The notes beneath the pieces were generated by a model. That model was not told where the DNA came from. It did no database searches and was given only the letters and a program-made list of their open reading frames with translations. From the NCBI RefSeq assembly GCF_032854445.1, contig NC_088307.1:1800001-1864000 (forward strand): a stretch of DNA of 64,000 bases, read 5' to 3'. Below are positions 40,600-52,791 of the stretch, one piece after another; positions within the stretch are counted from its first letter, which is position 1; every line of letters starts with the position of its first letter. Made by a program: the position numbers and the translations under genes. The DNA comes from Liolophura sinensis (taxonomy: Eukaryota > Mollusca > Polyplacophora > Chitonida > Chitonidae).

Positions 40600-42745
40600 A
40601 TAAATCCCCTAAACTCTCATGCAAGAGATGTAAGAAATTCTTTTTTAATTCCAATTCTGAATATAATGTTAATAATGCTTACATAGACTCCCATGGTGAT
40701 TATATTATCTTAGACGTACTAATACATGACGTACCATGTTAATAATGCTTATATAGACTGCTCTGGTAATTATATTATCTTAGACGTACTAATACATGGC
40801 GTACCATGTTAATAATGCTTATATTGACTTCCATGGTAATTATATTATCTTAGACGTACTAATACATGGCGTACCATGTTAATAATGCTTATATAGACTG
40901 CTCTGGTAATTATATTATCCTAAAGGCACTAATACATGACGTGTCGTGTTTAAAATGCTTATATAGACTCCCCTGGTAATTATATTATCCTAAACGTACT
41001 AATACATGACGTACCATGTTAATAATGCTTATACAGACTCCCTTGGTAATTATATTATCCTAAACGTACTAATACATGACGTACCATATTAATAATGCTT
41101 ATATAGACTCCTCTGGTAATTATGTTATCCTAAACGTACTAATACATGACGCACCATGCTAATAATGCTTACATAGACTCCTCTGGTAATTATATTATCC
41201 TAAACGTACTAATACATGACGTACCGTGTTAATAATGCTTATATTGACTCCCCTGGTAATTATATTATCCTAAACGTACTAATACATGACGTACCATGTT
41301 AATAATGCTTATATAGACTCCTCTGGTAATTATGTTATCCTAAACGTACTAATACATGACGTACTTTGTTAATAATGCTTACACAGACTCTCATGGTAAT
41401 TATATCATCCTAGATGTACTAACACATGATGTTCAAGGAACACTATGTAGCCTTTATGGCCCAAAAGGAAGATAGCCCTAGTTTTATAATGGAATCTTGG
41501 GAAAAAATTCCTCAAATTGCAAATCCCGCTCTTATTATATGTGGGGATCGGAATTTTGTAATGGATCCAAATATAAAGATACAAAAAGTACATAAATACC
41601 AATAATCCTGGAGCTCGGAAAAGAGTAATGGATAGTATCCAGGAACAAGAATTTGTGGATATCTGACGTGCACCACATGAACTAAAGAGAAAATATACCT
41701 GGCGACCTAAAAATCCGTAAAAACAGGCCACATTGGATTTTTTCCTTGTAACATTTAACATGATATTTTAATATGTCTACAACAACCGAAATTATTCCAG
41801 AATATCGAAGCGACCACTCGGTTGTTACATTAAGATGTAAATTTGTTAACTGTGACAGAGGAAAGGGTTACTGGAAACTATGTTGTTCCCCTTCTGAAAG
41901 ATTCTAAATATAATGATCTAGTAAAATGTTCTATATACCAAATTATCGACGAATACAGTCCTAAAAATATCATAAATATCAATAAATCCTATCTAGATAT
42001 TACATTCAGCGATCAGCATTTTTTCTTTGAAGTTTTACTCATGAAAAAAAGAGGAGAAACTATTAAATATTCATCAATGAAAAACAGAAAAAAACGTTCA
42101 CAGAAAAGTAAATCCAACAAGAAATGAAAAAAATTTAAAACGAGATACAGACGAAATTTTCACAGGTAGACCATACGCGATTGGAAAAGATAACAGCTTT
42201 AAAATCAGAGTTTGAGGAAATAAGACAAAGACAATTAGAAGGCATTAGGACTAGAATGATATTAAAATCAATTAAAAGTGGAGAAAAACCACCGAAGTAT
42301 TTTTTTTTCGTTACAGAAGAGAAATTATACTAATAAACTTCTATCAAAATTGACACTAAGACGATGGAAATGAAATATATAAAACATCTTAGATCCTAGA
42401 AGAAGAAAAACTGTACTATGCAAAACTATATAAAAGGACTGAATAAAAAGAGCACTTACAGGACCTAAACAAATTACAACTTGGGAGACTGTCAGACATC
42501 GATGCGCACGCACTAGAAGGACAAATAACTATGGTAGAAAAGGGTGAATGTTTGAAGAGTATGAAAAACGAGAAAAGTCCTGGAAATGATGGATTTCATG
42601 TAGAATTTTATAAAATGTTTCGGAAAGAGATAGGATACTTTGTTCTCCGGTCGGGCAACGAAGGTTTTACTGAAGGGTTAGCAGAGGTTGTAGGCAAGGG
42701 GACCCTATCTCTCTATGTATACTTTTACTATGTGCCGAAATACAT
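40600..42745 (+). mobile_element. L1-like LINE relic, copy B
   Basis: Same relic as 2690-4880, without the solo LTR, with a 70-bp tandem array in its endonuclease part. Open pieces at 41843-42127 (linker) and 42531-42745 (RT start, KSPGNDGFHVEF). Dead. Confidence 0.7.
40665..41430. repeat. 70-bp tandem repeat, about 11 units
   Basis: Units of 70 bp beginning GTTAATAATGCTTATATAGA and containing TAATTATATTATCCTAAACG. The repeated piece is part of the LINE endonuclease sequence. Copy A has a single unit, copy C four. Confidence 0.92.
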
Positions 42746-42749
42746 GGTT

Positions 42750-42970
42750 GGTTTCTTTATTTCATTGGTGTTTTACGCTATACTCAAGAACATTTCACTT
42801 AAATGACGGCGGCCAATATCATGGTGGGAGGAAACTGGATGCAGCCCAGGGAAACACACGACCATCCGCAGGTTGCTGTCAGATCTTCTCACGTACTGCC
42901 GGAGAGAAAGCCAGCATGAGCTGGGCTTGATCTCACAGCGATCGCATTGGTGAGAGGCTCCCGGGTCATT
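42750..42970 (-). repeat. SINE, copy B, head truncated
   Basis: Counterpart of 4905-5166. The tRNA-like end is cut near 42970, where it joins sequence that lies farther downstream in copies A and C: an internal deletion. Confidence 0.85.
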
Positions 42971-43803
42971 GCGTAAATTAAGTTTTTTGACTATATCTCA
43001 AAAAGTTACAAAGATATGCAAAAAATAACAGCAGATTCGGAATCAGCGGCTCAAAATACACCAGAATACGTTACACAAAATTAAAGTTTCAAAACTTTTC
43101 GTGACGTCACGTAAAAAAGTAAGAAGAAGAGATAACAGAACGAATACATTAGGTATCCCGTTCTGGAGAACGGAATCCCTAAATATAGCCAAACCACCAT
43201 TACCTGCACAAAGTTAACACAATTCAAACTGCAAAAATGCAGCACATTTCCCGGCGTTGATTTATAAAACAGATTGCAAGCATGAGTTTGCTCAAAGTTT
43301 CCCCATTTTATACATGTGAGCAAAAAGCTGGCTATGTGCAAACGAGCGCACGCGATACACTATATGTACAATGTTTAGTTACTAAAATTGAAAGGTTTGT
43401 GGTATCCACTGATTTAAGCACAGGGCTTCAGGAGTTGGAAGAAAGTTTTGTTCTAGACAGACGTCTTCGTCTTTCCGTTTAGGGGCAAGGGCTATTGAGG
43501 AATTAAAATAAAACAGTCGACATTGTTTCGCAATGTGCTTCTCTTCGTCACACAAAACCGGTGAAATTAGTTCACTGCAAATATTTCACTCTACAAAAAC
43601 AGCACAAAGAATTCCAGGTCTCATGTCACAAGCACGAGGTCCCAAAAAGAGTTCGATTCAAAACTCAGAATTACAAAAAATGGAAGCAATTAGAATATGG
43701 TTGGCGGTCTATTCCCTAAGGCTCCCATTTTTAGAGACCTCAAAATGTTGTTGAATTTAGCAGAGGCTAAACTTTGGTCCCGGATTTCCATCACCCGGAT
43801 GGG

Positions 43804-45050
43804 TTAGTTAGCCTCAATGGCCGAAGCAAGTCTCTCCCAGAAGAGCGCCTCGCCATACCTGTTGTTCGTCATCTCCATGTACGTCTGGTTGTGGATGACG
43901 TCTACATTATCAGCGGAAAGTTGACTGGTCGGTATTTTCTCTGTCAGAACCATCACCAGTACGTCTCTGCCGCTATGAATCCCCTCCATCCAAGCCATGT
44001 TCATCTCGTACACACACCATTTGCTTTTTAGGAAACTTTCGAGAGAGGAAGATCACGGTTTTCCTGCTGTTCTGTATGGCGTGTAGAATGTTGTCAGTAA
44101 CATAGAGTCCAGCTATGAAATCTCTCCTTGTCTATACAGAGTTTTAAGCCAGCGTCCCTTTCCAAACGGGGAATAACCTGTTCACGGATGAAGGTTCGAT
44201 CCGAGTCTTCATAAGACACAAAAGCGTCGTAACCAAATGGATTCTCTTCGGCGGTGTCCAGTCTCTGGTAACCCGTTCTCTTTCGCCAGTTAGTCGCCAT
44301 GTAGAACAGATAACGGAGTTTCCAGCGATGTCGGCGGACAATTCCAACCAGCAGAACTATCAGGAACAAAGCCAGACATGCGCATAATCCACCAGTTAGA
44401 ACAGTGTAAGATCAACAGTGCCGCTGAAGATGATTCAGAATGGATGTGCTGCCTGACAAAGACACCACTGTGCCATTTTCCAACGTACAGGAAGTGGAAT
44501 TTAAATTGCGGATGTCAACTTTGGTTTGTGTTAACTCGATGAAATCCTCCGTGGTCACAGATGCACTGAAGTTGGTTACCCTGGATGTCAATTTGGATGG
44601 GGGAGAATTGCTGGATAGTATCAAGATCTCTACATAATGACAGAGGGAGAGCTTTTAGTTTGTTTTTGGACAAGTCTAGATGCCTAGTTTGACTAGACCG
44701 GAAATGTTCGCTTTCCAGTTCGAAAGGTAATTTCCGGACAAGTTCAGATAAGTGAGGTTTGTTAGACTTGAGAACAAGTTGGGCCCAACATATTCTAGTT
44801 GAATGTCGTTCATTTTCAGTTTGGTAAGATTATAAAACATGTTCTTGCTAAAGTTCTTTCCGAATCTGTTTTCACCAATGAGCAATGTTTCCAGGTTGGT
44901 CGCATGGGCAAAAACGTCTCTGAAACTTTGAAGCAATTGTTGCCTGTTAGGTAAAGGTATCGTACATTATCCAAACCTTTGACGGGACCGATCCACTTGT
45001 CCAAGAGATTTGTAAGCAAAATACAACTGATTGAGGCCTAAGTTTACAAA
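43804..45050 (-). pseudogene. Toll-like receptor pseudogene, copy B
   Basis: Matches the last third of the two intact TLRs: the last LRRs, the LRR C-terminal cysteine cluster, membrane helix and TIR domain with stop codon at the same place. Lesions include one-base insertions near 44030 and 44130 in the TIR, losses in the cysteine cluster (the tryptophan after FIE is missing) and several changes in the LRRs. Everything upstream of about 45050, including signal peptide and most of the ectodomain, is absent. It cannot make a receptor. Confidence 0.9.
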
Positions 45051-46805
45051 CTCGAGAATGTAAATCTGTGACTGGTCGAGGCAAAACAACATTTCTCGCC
45101 CCCATCTGTACACAAAGACACCTGCTCTTATTTCTACATGTCCGTGTGTTACCTAAACCATGATACATTAGCTATTCTAACATAACCTCGGGCCACAAAT
45201 TTCACCGCCTCACTTTAGAGACATGCTTTGGTCACGTGTTTTAAGTGCGGTGATGTTGGAATGAGATATCCGAAAGGCCACGCAAAATTCATTTTCTTAT
45301 CCAACAGGAAACGACATCAGTCTCGTGAAATGTTGTTTTTTGGAAACCGTGAATGTCACAAAAAAATGTGCTGCTAGATTTTTTACTATGGTGGGTGTAA
45401 GTTGACAGTCTTACCCATGTGTGTAGGGGCTACGAGAGTAATAGATACTTTCCATTGATAGTATTCTGACGAGAGAGAGAAAAACAGCAGGTTGATTTAA
45501 AATAAAATAGTTACTATATTTCACCAAGCATGCCGCTAATGACATTCGCTTCACTTTTGTGAGGGTGTTTTCAAGATACATAAGAGTATGTAAAGCATTA
45601 TGGTTCAGATAAAACGCGGACATGTAGAAAGAGTGTAGGTGATTCTGTGCACATATAGTGGCCAGAGATATGGTCTAGTTCCGACGAGTTGGAGTTTTAC
45701 GTAATTCGGCGTGAATGTAAACACACACAATACTTAGGGCATACCAGCTCGGTGAATTACCTCCCTTCTTTACTTGTATCCCCATCGATCGTCTCGCATA
45801 AAAGGCCTCCATATTTTCATAACTTGTTTAATTACATTGAGGATATACGTCAGTAAATTTGTGTTTCGTCTCAAAAACAGAATGGTGTCAGAAACCTGGG
45901 ATTAAAGCGCTTTATTGGGAATGTGGCCATCCAGTGTGGCCACTCGGGCCACAAATTCCACCACCTCATTTTGGTGAGGCCTGCTTTGGCCACATGTTTT
46001 AAGTACGGTAATGTTGGTATGAGATATCCAAAGGACCACGCAAAAGACATTTCCTTGATAAGCAAGGTGAAATGTTAATCATAAACCGCGAATGCCACAA
46101 AGAAAATGTGTTACTAGATTTGTACTTTGATCCGTGTATGTTGACAGCGCTACCTATGTGTATAGGGGATATGAACAGAAGCGCCTCTCAGTGAATACTT
46201 TTAACAGCTTTCTGATGTGTGAAAGAAGAAATAAAACCACACTCAGGTCAATTAAAATAGTTACTCTATTTGCCCAAGAAAGTTTGTAAATGACATTCGC
46301 TTCACTTTGGTGAGGGTGGCTTCAAGCTACGTAAGAGAGGATAGCGCATTATGGTTCAGGTAACACGTAGGAATGAGTGCAGATGATTTTGTGCACAGAC
46401 AGTGGCGAGAATACGTTCCTTTTGTCCGCACGAGTCACAGTTTTACTTAGTTATGTACTAAGAACAGTTTTATACATGTTATTAAATGTGATGGTTATGT
46501 TATACACAAGTGATGAATGGCGCTGATATTCGATACTTATGAGTGTTATAGTACCAACATGCAGATAATATATTGCGATCTAACTGATTGCTCAGTGTTA
46601 ACATTTAAGTTCGCTTTGAACACAATATTTCGTACATTTTACGATAACATATCCAGGTACAGGCCAGTCAGAATGCCGCCCTACATATAATGATGCTGGC
46701 ATAAAACATTATGTTTTAGACATTTGCAATAATATAGGCATATTTCAGTGGAATATGCATATTGGTAATCAAATGTCTCATGTAGGCCCATAGCTATAAT
46801 TTTTT
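45051..46805. other. No gene seen; contains a diverged direct repeat
   Basis: A block at about 45190-45660 recurs at 45945-46440 (see separate entry). The rest shows no gene or known repeat. Confidence 0.55.
45190..46440. repeat. Diverged direct repeat, two units of about 480 bp
   Basis: About 45190-45660 and 45945-46440 share ordered blocks such as GATATCC and AAGGCCACGCAAAA-type pieces, CATTCGCTTCACTTT, GTGAGGGTG and GCATTATGGTTCAG, offset by about 760 bp with many substitutions. No coding potential recognised. Confidence 0.75.
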
Positions 46806-47062
46806 TCTTTATTTGATTGGTGTTTTACGCCGTACTCAAGAATATTTCACTTATACGATGGCGGCCAGCATTATGGTCGGTAGAAACCGGGCAGAGCCCG
46901 GGGGAAACCCACGACCATCTGTAGGTTGCTGGAAGACCTTCCCACTTACGGCCGGAGAGGAAGCCAGCATGACCTGGTCTTGAACTCACAGCGACCACAT
47001 TGGTGAGAGGCTTCTAGGTCACTACTCTGCGCTAGTGCGCTAACCAACTGAGCCACCGAGTT
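46806..47062 (-). repeat. SINE, full length
   Basis: Complete minus-strand SINE that marks the left end of copy C; its head equals bases 1-96. Confidence 0.9.
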
Positions 47063-47702
47063 CGTTATTTCTATCACTCTGAGGAGTATGCTACCGCTAT
47101 CATCGAGGGTCTAGAGGATGGTAACTAAAACATTATAGGGGTGTTCGGTATGGATCGGCGACAGTTTATTTCCATGCCTTTGTTATGTACACAGGCCCCT
47201 TCGAGACGTAGTATTGATTTATCTAATAAAAACATGAAAGGGAAGGTAATCCTGTTTCTAAATTGCTTCTGACGGAGTTGAATAGACATGTAGGTACATA
47301 TATGCAGCTCTACACACTAAGACTAACACGGCAATTCTGAGTAGCCAAAGCATATTTCATAAATAAATATTTATCTACAATCTACAATTAATGATGTTAT
47401 TTCTGAAATTTTAAAATATTCTTTCGAACACGCATTTCTGGTCAGTCGGCTGACACCGATCTTTGTGGTAGACTCAGTTGTGGCCAACTCATGTGGATTT
47501 GTGATGGGCACGTGACCGCCCCACGTCATCGAGGAACCCTGTTTTAATCCGACATCTTTCCGGTGGAGGAAACTACAGTGTAAATGTTTATACGCACATG
47601 ATGACATAAAACAGCACGTGCTATTTTATTTGACTGTTTGCTAAGAGTCCTCAATAAGTATTTTATTATAAGTGGTTTTCTGCGCTATCATTTTCCCTGT
47701 CT
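47063..47702. other. Non-coding, no gene seen
   Basis: Counterpart of 97-737. Confidence 0.55.
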
Positions 47703-47835
47703 GGCTTAATGGCATATGGGTGGTTTTCCCCAGGGGTCTGCCCGGTTTCCATCCACCATAATGCTGGCCGCCGTCGTATAAGTGAAATATTCTTGGGTAC
47801 GGCATAAAACACCAATCAAATAAATAAATAAAATA
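47703..47835 (+). repeat. SINE, 3' part
   Basis: Counterpart of 738-868. Confidence 0.85.
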
Positions 47836-48489
47836 AAATAATGGCATATAGTGTACATACTAGTTTCTACCGATATCCCGTTTCAGCTAAATGACACTAT
47901 GCAGTTAGTATTAGATTTATATGGATGCATTCGTGCGTGGTGACAAGTACCGTCCCATGTGACTGAATAATTGTCCACTTCCTTGATTCGCGTAACCTTG
48001 GTGATCACGTGCTTGATACTCACGTGAAGGCTCTTTGTGTGAAAATAAATCAGTATGTGACACAGGACAGCTAGGCATAGGACGAGGCTACTTTAGATTT
48101 TTTCTGAGTGCTCTTCCATTCATCTAACTCCCAAATAAAGCAGGGTCATGGTAACCTCGTGTCATCCAACATCTCGACGTGAATTGTCTTCACAGTGATA
48201 GGAGAGACAGGAGATCACCAGTCTATGAAATGACATTCAAATCTCGCGCGACAGCGTGATGTCACCTTATATGAATTTAAGGCGAATAGGGTGCAGTTTT
48301 AAATGAATTAAGGAGTCGCGGCTGGCTGGTTCGTTAAAAGTTTTGATCTTGTATCAGTTCATCGCTACTTTACAGGCGAGGTCGAATCCTTGTGAATAAA
48401 CATGAGTGAATAAAAGATGTCAATTCAAATACAATCAGCTTTCACAGGGAAAACAGCAGCCCAATGCGGTCGTTTTAAGTTTAAGTCCA
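47836..48489. other. Non-coding, no gene seen
   Basis: Counterpart of 869-1517. Confidence 0.5.
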
Positions 48490-48655
48490 GCTCATGCTCA
48501 TGGTCGTACGTGGAAAGGCATTCGAGCAACCTGCGGATCATCGTGGGTTCCAAAGTGCTTTGAACGGCTTACTTTCACCACAATGCTGGCCGCCCTCGTA
48601 TAAGTGAAATATTTTTGAGTACGATGGCGTAAAACACCAATCAAATAAAGAAATA
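48490..48655 (+). repeat. SINE, internally shortened
   Basis: Counterpart of 1518-1690, again followed by a short TG/TATG tract. Confidence 0.8.
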
Positions 48656-49209
48656 AAGTTATATATAGTGTATGTATGTGTGTGTGTATGTATCCTTGGG
48701 GTTTCACTTCATACCATTTTTCGCTCATATGACGACGAGGAGCCATTAGGTGTGTGTACATATATTGTGCGTATATTGTAGACGCCATGCCTCCAAAGTG
48801 TTGCCGTTGCTCTAACTTCTCAGTGCTGAACGCCAAGCGAGGCAGCGGCAAGACCAAGTCTTGTTTTTATCCTGTTGTATTTATTTATTTGTTTATTTAT
48901 CTTTATTTTTTAAGTAGAAGAATTTTGCCTCTTTGTTCCAAGCAGCATTTTCGACTAAATCTGCTGAACGAACTTGATTCTGTCTTGTAGGTAGTCTCCA
49001 CTCTTATCTGGGCCTTGGATTTACAATCCACAAGCTATGCTCAGACAGAATATTTCTTATATTTTGATGTCATTTTAGACGACTTCAGCTGATTTTTATA
49101 CACGTGAGTGTAGCCTGTACTGAAATGACTCGCAAGAGTCGTGCATTATATTTGTATACTGACAAACCCATTGTCTACCACACAAAACCCACCATTGCCC
49201 AGCCTAGCT

Positions 49210-49345
49210 CATGCTGGCTTCCTTTCCGGCCTACGTGGGGTCTGCCAGCAGTCGGTCGTGGGTCGTGGGTTTTCTCCAGGCTCTGGCCGGTTTCCTCTTA
49301 CCATAATGCTGGCCGTTGACTACGGCGCAAAAACACCAAATAAAT
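49210..49345 (+). repeat. SINE, 5'-truncated
   Basis: Counterpart of 2246-2390 with a small deletion in the GTGGGAAGG part. Confidence 0.75.
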
Positions 49346-49639
49346 ATCACTAAAAGCCATGCACATACATGTAATTTCTAATGGAGTCTGAAACAATACA
49401 TTTCTACTGACAAGCTCATCGTCTATCACAAAAACGGCATGCACTTGAATATACTTGGTAAGGGAGTAAAATAGTATTTTACTGACTTAACAGTTTACAT
49501 TTTTGCGTCCTGCACATCACATGCAATCGTCTACCCTCTACACCCGAGGATATACTTGGTAATGGACGAAAACAAGCGATTCGTATATCACTGTCCTATA
49601 TCATAGCAGCACTTAAAGAATGAAATAAAGCGAGAATGG

Positions 49640-51295
49640 GACATCGATGCCTGGATAAGTCCCCTAAGCTCTCATGCAAGAGATGTAATAATTCTTTTTA
49701 ATTCAAATTCTGAATACAATGTTGATAATGCTTTATACAGACTCCCTTGGTAATTATATTATCCTAAATGTACTAATACATGACGTACCGTGTTAATAAT
49801 GCTTATATAGACTCCCCTGGTAATTATATTATCCTAAACGTACTAATACATGACGCACCGTGTTAATAATGCTTATATAGACTCCCCTGGTAATTATATT
49901 ATCCTACACGCACTAATACATGACGTACCATGTTAATAATGCTTATATAGACTCCCCTGGTAATTATATTATCCTAGACGTACTAATATATGATGTTCAA
50001 ATAACACAATGCAGCCTTTATGGGCCAAATGAAGATAGACCTAGTGTTTATAACGGAATCGTGGAAAAAATTAATCAGATTGCAAATCCCGCTCTTATTA
50101 TATGTGGGGATTGGAATTTTGTAATGGATCCAAATAAATATACAAAAAACCTAAAAACCAATAACCCTAGAGCCCGAAAAAGACTAATGGATATCTGATG
50201 TGCACCATATGCACAAGAGAGAAAATATACCTGGCGAGGTAAAAATCCTTAAAAACAGGCCAGATTAGATTTTTCCCTGTTACAAATGATATTCTTAATA
50301 TGTCCACAACAACCGAAATTATGCCAGGATATCGAAGCGACCACTCGGTTGCTACATTAAAATGTAAGTATGTCAACTGTGACAAAGGAAAGGGTTATTG
50401 GAAACTATATTGTTCCCCTTCTGAAAGATCCTAAATACACTGACCTAGTAAAATGTTCTATAAAGCAAATTATCGACGAATACACTCCTCTGTCATATTG
50501 CAGAAAAAATGTCCTAGCTATCTATAGATCCTATCTATATATAACATTCAGCGATCAACTTTTTTTCTGTGAAGTTTTACTCATGAAAATAAGAGGAGAA
50601 ACCATTAAATACTCATCAATGAAAAACAGAAAAGAAACGTTTACAGAAAAGTAAATCCAACAAAATTTTTTTTAAAAAATTGAAACCGCGATATAGACGA
50701 ATTTTTCACAGGTTGACGATACACGATTGAAAAAGTTAACAGCTTTAAAATCAGAGTTTGAGGGAATAAGACAAAAAAAATTAGAAGGCATTAGGATTAG
50801 AATGAAATTAAAATCAATTAAAAGTGGAGAAAAAACATCGAAGTAGTTTTTTTCGTTAGAGAAGAAAAATTATACTAATAAACTTATATCAAAATTGACA
50901 CTAGACGATGGAGGTGATATATGTAAAACATCCTAGATCCTAGAAGAACAAAAACTGTACCAAGCACAACTATATAAAAGGACTGAATAAAAAGAGCACT
51001 TACAGGACCTAAACAAATTACGACTGGGGAGACTGTCAGACATCGATGCGTAAGCACTAGAAGGACAAATAACTATGGTAGAAGGCTGAATGTCTGAAGA
51101 GTATGAAAAACGACAAAAGTCATGGAAATGATAGATTTCATGTAGAATTTTGTAAAATGTTTTGGAAAGAGATAGGATACTTTGTTTTTCGATCGGCCAG
51201 CGAAGGTTTTGCTGAAGGGTTAACAGAGGTTGTAGGCAAGGGGACCCTATCTCTTCATGTCTATTTTAACTATGTGCCGAAATACTTGGTTGTAT
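49640..51295 (+). mobile_element. L1-like LINE relic, copy C
   Basis: Counterpart of 2690-4880 without the solo LTR. The endonuclease piece (about 49920-50198) has LYGPNEDRPSVYNG and GDWNFVMDP; the RT start is near 51103. Stops and shifts throughout. It shows the empty LTR site at about 50870, where copy A has the 767-bp insertion. Confidence 0.75.
49715..49990. repeat. 70-bp tandem repeat, four units
   Basis: Same 70-bp unit as the array at 40665-41430. Confidence 0.9.
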
Positions 51296-51299
51296 TTAT

Positions 51300-51563
51300 T
51301 GGTTTCTTTATTTCATTGGTGTTTTACGTTATACTCAAGAATATTTCACTTAAACGACGGCGGCCAATATCATGGTGGGAGGAACCTGAATGCAGCCCAG
51401 GGGAAACACACGACCATCCGCAGGTTGCTGTCAGATCTTCTCACGTACTGCCGGAGAGAAAGCCAGCATGAGCTGGGCTTGATCTCACAGCGATCGCATT
51501 GGTGAGAGGCTCCCGGGTCACTGCGCTGCGCTATCGCGCTAAGAAACTGAGCCACGGAGGCGC
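51300..51563 (-). repeat. SINE, full length
   Basis: Counterpart of 4905-5166. Confidence 0.9.
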
Positions 51564-52791
51564 CTTGGTTATATGATATGGGAGTTATTTTACGCCATCA
51601 CACGCACGACAGCATAGCTGTATATCATCGTCCAACCGTTTCGGGAAAACATGGTTAGTGGAGCGGAAGCATCAGGTGAAATGCTATAAACCCAGTCTGG
51701 TTCCCGTTTAACTCCGTGTTAAAGAATTGGATTAACATCTTTTTCTAAACAAAAAAAACGGTATTATCATTCAAAGGCTTCTAGCGACAAAATTATCAAT
51801 CGTAGCTCAAATTCGTTCACATTACACTGAAAAAGCATTTCTTGGGCTACAATTTGGTGCAAGTTTCACATTTCTAGCTCCCATAGTTCTCGAATTACAG
51901 GTCATTGAAATTACGTAACTAAATTTAGATTTTTTTGACTATGTCTCAAAAAGTTACAAGGATATGCAAAAAATAAAAGCAGATTCCTAATCAGCGGCTC
52001 AAAATACACCAGAATACGTTACACAAAATTAAAGGTTTTAAAACCTTTTGTGACGTCACAACTTCGACCAATGGCAAACTTTCAAAGTGTTTACCGGATG
52101 TCAACGATGTTTTTTTTGTAACTTTTACTAACTAACAACGGTCTACTTGCATATCGAATTTCAAAACAATCGGTTCAGTGATTCTTAAGAAGAAGATTTT
52201 TAAAAGTTTCAAACAAAATCCAATATAGCGGCCAAACCGCGTGACCTAGAAATACATTTTAAAAAGTACCCCTGGAAAATATCTGACAGATAATATGTGC
52301 CAAAATTGGGCTGCCTATGTGCAAACGAGGGCACGCGATACACTATATGTACAATGTTTAGTTACTAAAATTGAAAGGTTTGAGGTATCCACTGTTTTAA
52401 GCACAGGGCTTCAGGAGTTGGAAGAAAGTTTTGTTCTAGACAGACGTCTAGACGTCTTTCCCTTTAGGGTCAAGGGCTATTGAGGAATATTAAAATAAAA
52501 CAGTCGACATTGTTTCGCAATGTGCTTCTCCTCGTCACACAAAACTGGTGAAATTAGTTCACTGCAAATATTTCACTCTCTACAAAAGCAGTACAAGGAA
52601 TTCCAGGTCTCATGCCACAAGCACGAGGTCTCAACAGGAGTTCGTTTCAAAACTCAGAATTACAAAATATATAAGCACTTGGAATGTGGTTGGCGTCTAA
52701 TCCCTAAGGCTTCCATTTTTAGAGACCTCAAAATGTTGTTGAATTTAGCAGAGGCTAAACTTTGGTCCCGGATTTCCATCACCCGGATGAG
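51564..52791. other. Non-coding region downstream of TLR copy C
   Basis: Counterpart of 5167-6389. No gene seen. Confidence 0.55.

Larger units (their letters stand above)
40145..45050. repeat. Segmental duplication, copy B (truncated)
   Basis: Third, partial copy of the TLR unit. It starts right after the GT microsatellite, at the point matching about 1735 in copy A, and runs through the L1-like relic, the SINE and the 3' third of a TLR. It breaks off inside the TLR ectodomain near 45050. It has a deletion or replacement around 43115-43325 relative to copies A and C. It is more diverged from A and C than they are from each other. Confidence 0.85.
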
